64,000 bases of DNA from Meandrina meandrites. Taxonomy: Eukaryota > Cnidaria > Anthozoa > Scleractinia > Meandrinidae. The notes beneath the pieces are model-generated. The model was not told the DNA's origin. It did no database searches and was given only the letters and a program-made list of their open reading frames with translations. The position numbers and the translations under genes were made by a program. Of the stretch, positions 1-11,349 are shown one piece after another. The DNA lies in NCBI GenBank assembly GCA_963693305.1, contig OY855904.1:18933496-18997495 (forward strand), in the 5' to 3' direction. Position 1 is the stretch's first letter, and each line of letters begins with the position of its first letter.

Positions 1-125
1 CTTTGTCGTTGAGTTATACTGCTGTTGTTGTGTCATTAAAGAATTTAGAGATGGAAAATTTAAGCAGTAGAGTTAGCTAGCTTTAGCTGTGTGTATCAAT
101 AAAGCGTTGACGCTGTATTATACAG

Positions 126-3100
126 AAAGCCAAGCCTACGAGCAAAAGACCAGTGGAACATCTTATCCTCGAAACAAGAAGAAAAGATGAACTTAGAGAA
201 CAAGCCATAGCTGAAACCAAGTACCAAAAACAATGCGACTTAAAGGTAAGGTTAACACCAGAAATTTACCATGCTCTAATTATCTGCTATGAAATTTTCT
301 CCGGGCAAATATTGAACACAGACCAATTGTGATGTATTCTATGTCTTCTATGTCGAAGTTGCCTCTGAAGACATGTAAAACATCACCTTTTAAACATCAT
401 TTCAGGTGTGTACAGTATGTGGCCCTTGGTCCGCGAGTAAAAGTTATAATCTTAAATATCTTACCTGAATTAAAGCCTGATGGGCTGAAATTTTCCCTGA
501 AGATAGATTTAATGTCTCTCGCTATAATTGCAAAGTGACAACTCCTTAACTCAAACATTTTCGTGTAATTCAAAAAACAGTGTCCGTGCTCGCGGGTCCT
601 TGGTCCGCAAATGTGGTCCTTCATCCGCGAATCATGTAAACAGCCTGAAAATTACTGTAAATCTCGACAATTTCCAAAAAAGAAACATCATTTGATCTAT
701 TCTTTATTATTCTTGGCATTTTTAAGCTTCAGTCTCTTTGTTGGAAGTCGTTGTGAGGTGCGTGTATGAAATAAAACCGGAGTATAAAATAAAACCAGAA
801 TTTCTTCAGATTTCTTTCAGACGACAGTCTCCCACACAAACACGCGTTTTTATTTCTTTTCTTTTACCTTTAAATATGAGTTTTGAAACACTGGATGCGA
901 GAATAGATGCCGCAGCAACAATGTGCACACCCGGTGCTTATTATCTTACTAAATTATTATTGTTTAAAAACAAATATTTTATCCAAAGTCCTAGGTCGCG
1001 GACCAAGGACCCATATGCGAAAATTGTTGATAATTGTCAATAGTCGCTAAATCAAAAATAAATCTCTCCGCAGCAGCTGAAATCAGGTCATCTATTTACT
1101 TGTTCTCCAAAAAAACACGTTTTCCCGTTGCGACCATCTAATTCACGGAGCAGCAAAAAGTTGAAATTTCAAGAAAGGCAATTTGACCTGTCTGTTGACA
1201 AGCATGAATTCCTCACCGTAAACCGATAGTAAAAAGCTGAAAATTGCCATATTGAAGAAGAATAATCAATAAATCATTGGAAACATTCATTTCTTGTCGA
1301 ATTTTAATTATCACGGAAATATTAAATCATATTCGAAAAAGTCGCGGACCAAGGACCTCGCGGACCAAGGGCCACATACTGTAGTGCACTGTGATTAATT
1401 TTTCTTCTTTCTTGTAGTCGGAATGGGAGAAAGCAACCGATAAAAGAATAAAAAGCAATACAATTACTAGAAGAGTTGAGAAGTTAATGCAAAGAGGAAC
1501 ATTTAGCCTGGAGGACAGAAGAGAAAGGTTGGAAGTTATATATCATATAACCCAGCAGCAATTTAGTCCAGTGATACGTAAAACTAACCACTACTACAGG
1601 AATGAAGCAGAGCCCAGTAATGTGCCCTTGTAGAAGAAAGGCTTAATGGTGAAAATGGCAACTGCTTTATGTTGAAATGGTGGTTAATTCCTTGACAGTT
1701 ACTTGCAGAAGATACATGTATTCAACTTATCCCCCCCCCCCCCCCCCCCCGTGCTAACCCCCGGGCAATTACATTTTTTTTAAACAAATGGTAAATTCCC
1801 TGGGGTGGGGACACATGAGCCTGCCCAATGCCCTGGGGTGGGGACGGAGGAAAAGAGTAAATGCCCCGCCCCCTGGATCGTTCGTCTATCAACACGGCAG
1901 TTTATAAATGCAAGGGCGAGATTTCAAGTGTGATTCTGTTTCTTTTTATTTTGTTTTGAACAGTTGAAGTTTTTTTAATCCTGAATATTTGGTAATAATG
2001 CTAAAGACAATCCATCTAAACATGTTTAATATTTAATAAACAATTGTGATTGTTTGTAGAAATCAAATAACTTTAAAACTCTATTTCAATCCTTTATTAA
2101 ACAGTTCGTTTAATCAACAAGTAAAGAAACAAATCTAGATATTTAAGTTTAAAAGTGGCAACAAGAGGGAACAAAGCAAGGGACTTGTCCTGGATCCTTC
2201 CATCCACAAAAATGTGCATTTCAGTTCGAGTTTCATTTTCATTGAATGCGTAATGAAATAGTCATATTATATATCATTAAAATCACCACATTGGTTGTTT
2301 TCGCTGAAGTCGTTGCCTTTATTTAATAGGCTAACATGAATGAAGAATATCTCGAATAAAGTAAACATACCTTTAAAAACGTCGGCCAGCTTGTCTAAGC
2401 CATGACAAACTAACCGATCTTCTACAAACTGTATGTCTTTACCGATGAAATCCCTCATTATGGCACTTTCGCAAATACCCCTCCCCCGGGACTGACAACA
2501 TCGGCGGGGGGGGGGGGGGGGGGAGTGGGGATGGGCACTGCTGGAATTGACTGATGCATTACCTTTGCTCCTAAAATTGCTAAGGCCAGTATTTCCAATC
2601 TCTTGTAAGTACACGTAGGCCAGTTTCAAGCACTGTGCTATAGTATGTATACTGCTGTATTGAATTAATGCAATTTTGGCATGGTAACTGTAGCATGTTG
2701 AAATCAAGCCACTGAGCTCTGTCCTGTCTCCAGATTTGGATTTTCCACTCATGTATTACTGCCTGTCAAAATATTATGTTTGAAACATTTCGGAGGAACA
2801 CATAACTGGTAGTTAAAACAGGCCTAATATTTATGTACTAGGATACATGTAGGTCATAGAAAATTGATTTGTTTCATCAGATTAGGTGAATACTGCCAGA
2901 AACAAAAAGACACTAATTTTCAGAAAGACATTAATGTCTACTTTAGCCTCTGACACCAAGAAAAGTTATTGAAAACAGTTACAGTGTATGGTGTAACTTT
3001 TAACAAATTATATCTTGTTCCAACTCAGACTAAAAGAGATGCTTTTGGCTGAGGAACAACAGTATATTGAAGAAATGGAAGCCAAAGAGGAAACAACTCT

Positions 3101-6100
3101 TGAAAGGCAGGCCAAAATGAGAGAAAGAGCCAAGTTCTTAAAGGAGAAAAGGGAACAAGAACGGTTAAAACTTGTGGAGGAAAAGCTTGATCAGAGATGG
3201 AGGTATGTAGAAGCCACATTAAGATAATTGGCACATTTTAGTAGGTGTGACACACAGTTTAGATTGTTTGGTCTAATAACAATTGTTTCAACTGTTTATT
3301 GAAGGGTTTTAGTGACAGTACATGTACATGTACATGTGAAGCAAACAGGTCTCCTTTTTTAGACAACATAAACCAATTAACCTTTTATTTCCAAGTTTGA
3401 AAAATCTATTTATTTGGTGGTTGCACAAGTGCTTGCTTTAAATAACAAGTGATATCAGACCTCTGCTAGCTAGCTAGGGAGCAACCAATAATGGTCCATT
3501 AATTATTATAAAAAGGTTTAAGATTTAATTTCACAGTGTATCAAGTTGACTTTGTGAATTTCCTTGAATTTTAGAGACAACTGTGAGGAGCTCCGCTCAA
3601 CCCTTAGTCAGCGGCATCAAGATGAGGTTTTCATGGAGCGTCATGAACAACTTCAAATGAAAGAGGAGCAGAAAAAGAGAGACTCAGAAATGGATAGTTT
3701 TTATGCTGATTTATGGGCTCAAGACATCAAAATTAAAAGTATGAAGGAAGAACAAACTGCAAGGGAGCAGATTGAAAGGAACAGAGAGACTTTAAAGGTT
3801 TGTTGTTATTTCATACAATCTAGTTGGCAATTTTCCCCTGAAAGACGTAGTCTGCCTACAGTGTGTAATCTGTTTAGATATACATGCACATCATGTACAT
3901 AACTGTGCAGCGTAGTCATGTACATGCATTGTACATGCTGCAAATTTAAATGATCTAAAATTATTTTAACATAAAGCTCAAACTTTTCCAGCCTACATGT
4001 AAATGGCTCATCAGTGTTCACTTGACACTTCATTTTCTATGATTTAAAGGGGCTTTGTCACGGATTTTAACAGATTTTTGAACAGCCAAAATTTATATTA
4101 GTGTCGAAGGAAACCAAAAAATAATAGTCCATTTTTATTGACAATTGCTATAATAGAGCGCCTGAACTGTTAACAAGCCTCAGTCTTTAGCTGCAGATGG
4201 CTATGATGAAAATGGATTATGACTTGAAAAGTTTAGCTAAACTTTTCAAGTTGTTTCCGCACGTCTACAAAAAAATCAATATTTTATAGCCGTAGTTAGA
4301 TTTCTATCCACATATTAAGGTTACAGTATATCTTCCTTTAGATGTTCAAAGGTAATAATTTTCATGGGTTAAGTTGCCTACCACTAATTTCAGAACAGTT
4401 TAGACCAAAAATCTGCAAAATCCCCGTGACAGAGCTCCTTTAAGCATCCAGGAGTATTGTCTATTCTCTTCCCTCTAGATGGGCACTTTCATAGATAACT
4501 GTGTCCTATACATGTACAGTAATGAACACTTTGGATTATTTTGGATTTTTCAGGTTCTGCAAGTACAGATTGCATCCTGTGAAAAGCAGCGAGAGGATGA
4601 AAAGAAATTGAAAGAGATGGAAGCAGAGTGGCTGAAAGAAGAAGCAAGACTAAGAGAGGAGGAGGAAAAATGGTTACAGGAAGAAAAACTTCGCAAACAG
4701 AAGGCAGCAAGAAGATCAAGAGATGTATCCATCAGGCTTAAAAAGGAGAAAGAGGTTTGTTGCAAATTTTACCGATACTCTTGTATGTGTATCTGTATGG
4801 TGTGTTACAGGGCATAGTTAAAGCCGTTCCTTGTACATGTAATACTTAGTACATGGCAACTGGAACTTGTTCACTTGACTGCAACCCAATTACTGCAGCT
4901 GAAATAATTTGTTGACATGCAAATACTTGGGGCTTTTTGCCTCAAGACATGTTTTTTTCCCAACCAATACCTGGGAGGCCATGGGTTCGATTCCCATCGG
5001 GGACTCAGAATTTTTCTTTGTCCCATGCTCGTGTCATTGTTGAAAAAAGATCATCTTCACATGTTTTCTTGTATGTAGCCTGGAACCATTGGAAAAACAA
5101 ACATGCAAACAATTAGCTTTTAATAACAAAATGTTACAAACATTGAATAGCAATGGTAATTTGTTGGGTTTAAACCCATGCAATTCACGTGTCAATAATT
5201 TATTATTTTTAATTAATGTGAAAATATTTGGACAAGTACTGCTTTCAATAAAATATTTCAGATGTATAGTTGATTTTCCTTTGTGTTCATTTTTCACTTT
5301 TCATCCTCAGGCTAAAGAGAAACAAGAAGAATTAGCCATGGATATGAAAATATTAGAAAAACTTTTGGATGACACCAGGAATGAAGTGAAGGAAGAAACA
5401 CAGAGAAAGGTGTGTGCTTGTTTAAAGTGGTTTAATATTTCGGTCTACAGTCCTGGGTGAGGGTGGACAGAGGACTTGAACCTCCCACTTCAGATATCTT
5501 CTATATATTCCCATACATGTAGGTTTTACTCCTGCGTCTTGCCCTTTCAGCAGTGCTTCCCTCCCCTTTGTCCCATTTCTATTGTGAAATATATCAAAAT
5601 GGTGCAAAAATTTTTCTAAATTTTTCCTGGTTCTCGCCACCTTGGGAATCCTGCTACCTGCCAGGGCTCCCGCCCTCCTTTCCCCAACCACAAGAGAGTT
5701 CTCAAGTCAAACACCCAAAACTTTGTTCTACCACTCACCCCCCCCCCCCCGGGGGGGGGGTACTCCTTTAATTTTACTACGGGGGTGAGCCACTGACTCC
5801 CTGAGACTCTTGACCTGTTCCAGAGTAAAAATGATGAATTTGCGACCCTGTTCCAGAGAAAAATTGCAAAAAAGGTACCCTGTTCCAGACTTGAAGCAAA
5901 GCAACTAATGCGTACATGATCCAGAGTGAAATTGGCATCCAGAGTGAAATCGGAGCGACTTTTCATAGTTAAATGAATATTTATTTAACTCAACTGTTTA
6001 ATGAATAACTGGTTAATGTATAGGTTACAGAAATGCGAGACACGATCGATAACGTACGTGACGTGACCAATCACGCAACGAAAATGGCCTTTTTTTTGGA

Positions 6101-7517
6101 ATACCACGGGAAACAGCAGATACCAAAGCAAGCGACTGAGGGGAGCGGAGTAAGCTATACTAGACCGTGGTTAATCAGGATTCTAGGGGAAATTCGACAC
6201 TATTCCAGAGTCAAACCTGAAATAAAATATACCCTGTTCCAGAGAGAAAGTGCGATTTTTATACCCTGTTCCAGAGTCAGAGAAGCAAAAAACATACCCT
6301 GTTGAGCGGCACATACCCGTATAGCCCATATATGGGAGTACCCCCCCCCCCCCCCCGGGCATTCACCTTGTTCATCACCAAATACTCCTAACTAATATTG
6401 AAGGAAATAGGAATATCATAGTTCATATTATTTACAAAGTGCTTTTGTTTATATCAATCAACAGCGTGAAATGCGTGAAGAAAACTTGCGTTTTATGCAA
6501 TACTGCGCCATGAACCGCAAGGAGCATGAAGAAAGGGAGAAGGAACTGGAACAACTGGTGAATGAAGAAGTTGAGAAGAAATGGGCTCAAACCATGCAAC
6601 AGTACAAACTAGAAAGAGACGCCCGCAAGAAACTCCTGGCAAATGTCATGAAAACAAGAGAACAGCAAATTGAAGAGAGAGGTAAGTTGGATTTTAAAGA
6701 TCATAGATTATACACTATATGTATATATACATAGATCAATGGTTAGACACTGTATACATAGCAGGCTGGTTGGCAACTCATTGTAATAGGACATATTTAA
6801 ATCCTGAATGCTTTTTTCCCCTTAGCGCGACTGGCGGAAGAAGAACAAGAATCTGAACGAGCGGAAAGGGAAGCACTGCTGTCAGCTATCGAAGAACACA
6901 AGCGATTGGAGGCAGAGAATCAGGAAAGAATCAAGAACAGAAATGTGTCGTATCAACGAGACCTTGACATGCAAATTGATTATCAACGAAGAGTCAAGGC
7001 CAAGGATATGGAAGAAGAAGAAAGGGAATTTAGAATGGGACAGGTCAGTTATATTCAAGATAGAAGAAAATTCTACATATTTTAATGGGAAGAAGACGTT
7101 AGGCTAATGTTGTTGAACAAGATACTTCACGGTGCCCTTTCCACTCGGGGAGAACAAACCTGCATCTCTTCCAGGGGTAGTAGCAGTATTACTAGTCGTT
7201 TAGAGTTTTTTTACGTAACCTGTGGAATAGTAACTAAACTTTTTTCACATAGTCTTACAAACTAATTCCATTGTTTTCTTTTGTTTAGTTTTGACTTTTA
7301 CGCACTAATTGTTCGATGTTGTTTCACGGGTTAAATAAAATCACTCTAGCTCCAAAACAAACAGAAATAGATTGAAACTAAAAGGAGAGGGACTGGAAAG
7401 GCTTGGGATACTTGCACAATAATACTCAACAGGAACTCACTGTTAGTCTTCAAGTGAGGCTTATGATGGTATTTGTTTTAACATGCAGTTAGAGTTCACA
7501 AACGTTTTCGTTCCTTG

Positions 7518-7548
<31 letters not shown>

Positions 7549-7812
7549 ACATGTACTTCATTTAACCACGCGACACCTTGGAGCGCAAGCGCTTGTCAAA
7601 ACATGTACGTGAACACAAAATAGCATAGTTTTGAGCATACCCAGGGATCAAAGGAAGTTATAGATAACGCTAACCATTTCTATTATTTTGTCTGACAGGA
7701 AGCGGAAGCTGAATATCAGCGGAAGTTAAAGGAAGCCCTTGAGCGACCAACCATCGATAAAGTACACCCCATGAGGATTATGGGAACGGCACTCAGAAGC
7801 AAATCTAACTGA
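126..7812 (+). CDS. CFAP53: CFAP53 (CCDC11) orthologue, 3' nine coding exons, 5' end outside window
   Basis: Cilia- and flagella-associated protein 53, an axonemal/centriolar-satellite coiled-coil protein needed for motile cilia and left-right patterning in vertebrates (family knowledge). Coding exons read from GT-AG sites: 126-245, 1418-1527, 3029-3202, 3575-3797, 4554-4754, 5311-5409, 6465-6681, 6826-7043, 7699-7812. They total 1476 bases, 491 residues plus TGA, with all phases closing. The protein is almost entirely charged coiled coil rich in E, K, R and Q. Landmarks shared with the vertebrate protein as I remember it are EEKLDQRWRDNCEELR across the exon 3/4 junction and VHPMR near the C-terminus. 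The vertebrate protein is about 514 aa, so only some 25-30 N-terminal residues are missing; the exon starting at 126 has an acceptor AG at 124-125 in phase 0, so the start codon lies upstream of the window. Introns hold several MITEs. Confidence 0.93.
411..1383. mobile_element. Non-autonomous DNA transposon with 27-bp perfect terminal inverted repeats
   Basis: Positions 411-437 and 1357-1383 are perfect inverted copies (27 of 27 by eye), beginning TACAGTATGTGGCCC. The ends TACAGT/ACTGTA fit a Tc1/mariner-type element with a TA target duplication, although a GTG on both sides leaves a 3-bp duplication possible. Shorter copies of the inner part (TCCTTGGTCCGC) recur inside, near 597, 994 and 1341, in both orientations. 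No transposase reading frame is present, so it is non-autonomous. It sits in a CFAP53 intron. Confidence 0.8.
1725..2540. repeat. G/C-run bounded repeat in CFAP53 intron
   Basis: A run of about 20 C near 1731 is followed by GGGGTGGGGAC motifs (1802, 1834). A run of about 20 G near 2503 lies next to CCCCCGGG. The arrangement, C-run at one end and G-run at the other, matches other G/C-run elements in this window, but I could not fix exact inverted ends. The reading frame on the minus strand at 2267-2752 runs across it and has no recognisable domain. Confidence 0.4.
3318..3339. repeat. Short (ACATGT)n microsatellite
   Basis: About four units of GTACAT in a CFAP53 intron. Confidence 0.6.
4044..4443. 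mobile_element. MITE with TTAA target duplication and central palindrome
   Basis: The left end AGGGGCTTTGTCACGG (from 4048) and the inverse of the right end (to 4439) match over about 25 bases with a few differences. TTAA lies directly outside both ends (4044-4047, 4440-4443). A TTAA duplication with AGG termini fits Kolobok or piggyBac groups; AGG ends favour Kolobok. A perfect short palindrome sits in the centre (about 4222-4249, CTTGAAAAGTTTAG and its inverse). A related copy is at about 54359-54748. Confidence 0.7.
4960..5060 (+). mobile_element. Partial tRNA-derived SINE-like fragment
   Basis: GGGTTCGATTCCCATC at about 4983 matches a Pol III B box (GGTTCGANNCC) with stem-closing flanks as in a tRNA T arm, followed by a tail with CTTTGTCCCATGCTCG. 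No clear A box remains upstream, so this is a decayed or truncated copy, not a working tRNA gene. Confidence 0.45.
5738..6358. mobile_element. G/C-run bounded element with CTGTTCCAGAG repeats
   Basis: The element starts with about ten C then ten G followed by TACTCC (5738-5766), and ends with GGAGTA followed by about 16 C and GGG (6333-6358), so the ends are inverted copies. Inside, CTGTTCCAGA recurs at least six times (about 5816, 5850, 5880, 6234, 6264, with a decayed copy near 6202) at irregular spacing. There is no transposase. It sits in a CFAP53 intron. It resembles the element at 31393-31806 in its ends and in having irregular internal repeats. Confidence 0.6.
7201..7348. mobile_element. 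Short MITE, family X, copy 1
   Basis: About 148 bases with imperfect inverted ends: TAGAG plus TTTTTTACGTAACC on the left, and GGTTAAATAAAATCACTCTA on the right. The inside has ACTAATTCCATTGTTTTC in one orientation. Copies 2 (9441-10476, interrupted) and 3 (34523-34667) share ends and the interior AAACAAAAGAAAACAATGG motif. Confidence 0.65.
7519..7547. repeat. (CAA)n microsatellite
   Basis: About ten CAA units in the last CFAP53 intron. Confidence 0.8.
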
Positions 7813-7938
7813 GAGCAGAGAGAATTTATTATCCACTCGCTTTTTTCGAATTCTGTATTTTTTAAAAATTAGCAAAATATTATGTATCTTGTTAACGATT
7901 TCTAATGCAGAGATGAAGTGAATTGTACTTGACTAAAG

Positions 7939-7944
7939 AATAAA
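7939..7944 (+). terminator. Polyadenylation signal of CFAP53
   Basis: AATAAA about 127 bases after the TGA stop of CFAP53, at the expected distance for a short 3' UTR. No other canonical signal lies nearer the stop. Confidence 0.7.
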
Positions 7945-8228
7945 ACTTGCTATTCTCAATACCAACTAGATTTCTTAAATGATAAAAAAGTTGTGTAAAC
8001 TGAAGTTAACTTCTCTGATGTACAGTTAGAAAATGATATGAAACAATGATGTATGTACGACTACACCAATATTATTGTAAGCCAGTAATGTACTATGTTA
8101 GCACAGGCTCTGGTATTTGTGTGCAGCACACATGCACAGCGCATCATTCATAGTGTAAATAAAAAGGTTATTTATGATGTACTAGTGGTTTTACGTCAGT
8201 TATCCCTTTTCCTCTTGTGTCATGTTAG

Positions 8229-8707
8229 TGTTTATAATCCATCAAATATTTTTCGCGCGCGCGATTGGTCTAAACACGTCACGTGATGCAGCCAAAACTG
8301 GGGAATATCAGATGATATTCCCCAAGTGATATTCCCCAGTTTTAGAACTTTGCGATTAACGTTCGCGCGTTTAGTTTTTATCCCGAGCAAATTATTAAAA
8401 TGAATAAAACTAAACACTTTGAACAGACTAATAATATTTTGAGCGCTTACAGAATTTCTTGGGCGTTTAAAAGCTTTGAGAAAAGGTCTCCCAAAATGCG
8501 GCCTTTTAAAAAAATATTTGAAGGATAATAAACACAATAGCATCCATTTGGCTTCAAAAATATGCACAGATATTTGTCCTTGGACATTATCTGTTCCTCG
8601 AAGCTCACAGTTTTCCTCGAGCTTCGCTCTCGGAAAACTGTTCGCTTCTCGGAACAGATAATGTCCAAGGACAAATATCCGTGCATATTTTCGCGCCAAA
8701 TGGAGGC
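8229..8707. mobile_element. Foldback repeat, copy 1, with long terminal hairpin
   Basis: It begins with ATCCATCAAATATTTTTCGC and a GATTGGTC/CACGTGATG segment, then two GATATTCCCC motifs in opposite orientation, and ends in a long hairpin (arms about 8539-8620 and 8630-8707) built on TGTCCTTGGACATTATCTG. A diverged copy in the same orientation lies at about 62291-63020. The minus-strand reading frames here are by-products of the hairpin. This fills most of the space after CFAP53. Confidence 0.7.
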
Positions 8708-8759
8708 TATTGTTTATATAATCGCAAAAAAGGCTGACATATAGTAGACTTCCAACTCA

Positions 8760-9440
8760 CTTTACTATAAAACAACACACTTGTTGATACACTTCGAGTA
8801 CGAAGGCCACCGCCCTAGTACGTATTCATGGTTGGAAGGCAAAAACTCTAAATAGAAACCGAGGAAAACTGAGAGCAAGTGTGAGCAACGGTCTCCTAGT
8901 GAAATCCGTGTTGTCAAGACAAGATTTGTGTTAAAAACAGTGGACTATGCCGGTGTTGTAGACTGTGAAGGAGGCGAGAGAATCATTGAAAGCGGACATT
9001 TTGGGATAAAATAGAAGCAAAATGGCTGCTGTCGTTTGGGCCAAATAGGGCCGGGTTGTTCAAGGCACTACTGAAGCTAATCCAGAAATAGCGTGAATTT
9101 GGTTTCGGTGTAGTGGTCAGGTGATATCCCATCCTCAACATGTAGCTCATCTCTCAGAAGGCGGCTAGCTGTGGTAGTGATAACCCTTTACGGTCAAAAG
9201 AACAAACGAGCCATAAAATCAAAGTAGAACTACTTGGTTCTGAGTATTCAAGCTTATGCACGCGGCTCTAACGTGGAAACGTACTCGGCAGCTGTGAGCT
9301 GTGTGCAGCTTAGTCCAGTCACTGAACTCTCCCATCCGCTCCCTATGTAGGGCGCCAAAGAGAGAGTTCATGCGCAGCTTAATTTTGACCGTGGTTAATT
9401 TTGGGCAACCTACAGTCAGGTGATGGCGATTGGCACTGGA
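8760..9440. other. Intergenic, nothing recognised
   Basis: No reading frame, RNA gene or repeat end that I can support. Confidence 0.4.
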
Positions 9441-9504
9441 TAGAGTGATTTTACTTCAACCATGAAACAAAATCTAACTGTTAGTGCTAAATAGTCACAA
9501 CTAA

Positions 9505-10392
9505 GGGACCGATCGTTAATTACGTCCCAGGGGGGCGGGGGGGGGGGGGGGGGGGGGGGCGGTGGTTTTCAAAAAAGTGTAGTGTTTCAAAACTGAACCC
9601 CCCCCAAAAAATTTGGAGGTAAAAATTATACCCCCCTTCCCAATACTTGTTTGAAAAACGTACCCCCCCTCCCCTCTTTGTCCTTCCTTAGCAGATTTTT
9701 TATCTTTTTTATTTAATATCTCATTTATCTTTTCTCTCGTTTATTGTTTGAATCCCTAAAATGAGCGTGGGCCGAAAATAACAAGTACAAAGACACCTTT
9801 TTGTATTTTTGTAGCAAAAAGTTAATGATTTGACTCGCAGTATAAAACAGAGGTCTGATTTAAATAGCATGTATTATAAACTTTGAAAAGGTCAGTTAAG
9901 CTAAATATTATCGTACCGTACCCTCTTTGAAGACACTCGCTGTACATGTCAGATTGAATTTCTGATATCAAAAATAGCTCACCTGCTTTAGCAAATTCTT
10001 CGAAGCTCCCAGCCGCTACGGCCTTTCTCGTCTCCCGTTTTACATCCCAGGCTTTGTAGATTGGCATTTTCGATCTTTTTTTTTTTCAAATATAACGATT
10101 GAAAGACCGCGAAAAGATCGAAGGTAGGCTCCAGGACCATGTCAAACAACCCTTCCCTCGGACCTGAAATCGCGTCAAATTCTTTCCTTTTCCCCAACCA
10201 CGGGATCGGGGATAGACGAATACGTACTTGACGTCAAATTCCCTAGACTGCTGTTGCTGTGTCATAAAATTTGACCCCCCTCATGTTTCTTACCAGAGAA
10301 AAATTTACCCCCCAAAAAGGGGCTTGTTTTAAAATTGTACCCCCCCTCCAAAACCACCGCCCCTCCTTGGGACGTAATAAACGATCGGTCCC
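9505..10392. mobile_element. Harbinger-like MITE with TAA target duplication
   Basis: The inverted ends GGGACCGATCGTTAATTACG (left) and its near-exact inverse (right) run about 28 bases, flanked by TAA on both sides (9502-9504, 10393-10395). A 3-bp TWA duplication with GGG ends is typical of PIF/Harbinger. The ends continue into a G-run of about 30 (left) and CCACCGCCCC (right). The interior holds a short exon-like segment, listed separately. Confidence 0.75.
9983..10067 (-). pseudogene. Exon-like fragment inside a MITE, perhaps CIDE-N-like
   Basis: The minus strand reads from an ATG at 10067 through MPIYKAWDVKRETRKAVAAG and on to a consensus splice donor (GCAG then GTGAGC) near 9983. The pattern of a short N-terminal strand, basic RxxRK and GSFEEF resembles the start of a CIDE-N domain (DFF/CIDE family), but that is a recollection-level match. 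It lies wholly inside the Harbinger-like MITE, so it may be a captured host exon. No further exon was found. Confidence 0.3.
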
Positions 10393-11059
10393 TAAACAAA
10401 AGAAAACAATGGAAATAGTGTCTAATAGTATCTAATAATGTGGTAACTATTTCACGGTTCAAGTAAAATAACTCTAACAATTTGTTCGTGCATGTTCAAG
10501 CTAAGGCTGTTCTGTACACGGAAAATCCTATTGTTTACTTTTGTCTAGTAACCCTGCTAACTGTTTAATACTGTTTCGCGGGTTAGAATAAATAAAATCA
10601 CAAAAATATACAACATTCTCCTTGTCACTATTCTTGGAAAAGTTTGTTACTAGGATCACATTGTTATGTTAATAACTCCTGGTCTTCAGCTGAATTTCTT
10701 TCCGTTATGAGACCGACTAGAAAACATAACCGGATACATGTGCTTCTAGTTGTTCTTGACCTCATCCTCTCAGAAAAATAAGTCAATTCCCTACAGGAAA
10801 CATACATCAAAGCAGTTAGAACCCGAATTCACTTTGAAATCGTTAATTTCTGTAGCTTGCAACGTATTTTTCCCAAACCACCAGCAGGTATAAATCGATG
10901 TAAAACTTTCCCAATGTTACCCCAACTTTCACAGACTATAATTTTGTCAAAGTGGTTACATGCAGTGTATGGAAGGTGAAATTGCGGTTTACCTTGTTGT
11001 AACAATTGATGAGAGTTTTGCTGAAAACTGTTACGATCATCAGGCCTAAGACTGAAAAC

Positions 11060-11345
11060 GTTGTCAGTTACGACTTCCTTTTGGGCACGGGACGTTTTGA
11101 CATTGCTTAACGAGGGTTGCACACAACAGTCCTGTGACTGACAAACCTGTTGCCCTCGGAGTCCCGATCGAATTGGAATTAACAAGTGTTTTTGTGGAGG
11201 GAGGAAAACCGGAGAACCCGAAAAAACAATCGGAGCAAGGACGAGAACCAACAACTCGATCCACGTATGACGCCTGATCCAGGATTCGAGCCCGGGCCAC
11301 ATTGGTAGGAAGGGAACGCTAACCACTGCGCCATCCCGCAAGTTT
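11060..11345 (-). mobile_element. tRNA-derived SINE
   Basis: On the minus strand the head reads GATGGCGCAGTGGTTAGCG (A box, TRGCNNAGTGG type) near 11337-11319, then GGGCTCGAATCCTGG (B box) near 11290. The spacing is that of a tRNA-like Pol III promoter. A non-tRNA body follows to about 11080. The long minus-strand reading frames here (for example 10829-11341) are translations of this SINE and its flank, not a gene. Confidence 0.7.
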
Positions 11346-11349
11346 GCGG

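Larger units (their letters stand above)
9441..10476. mobile_element. Family X MITE, copy 2, split by a Harbinger-like MITE
   Basis: The left part 9441-9504 (TAGAGTGATTTTACTTCAAC) and the right part 10393-10476 (ending AAGTAAAATAACTCTA) form one family X element of about 148 bases once the insertion at 9505-10392 is removed. The order of events is therefore family X first, then the inserted element. Confidence 0.7.

Noticed and set aside
2267..2752. 161-codon minus-strand frame in a CFAP53 intron
   Set aside because: It passes through a G-run and repeat sequence, with no domain and no splice support.
8232..8699. 155-codon minus-strand frame and its neighbours
   Set aside because: Produced by the long hairpin repeat; the second copy at 62.7 kb does not keep the frame.
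10829..11341. 170-codon minus-strand frame with a Trp/Pro-rich start
   Set aside because: It begins in the tRNA-derived head and body of a SINE and runs into unrelated flank; a known kind of false protein.
11317..11341. A true tRNA gene at the A/B-box pair
   Set aside because: The A and B boxes are present but the acceptor stem does not close and a SINE body follows.
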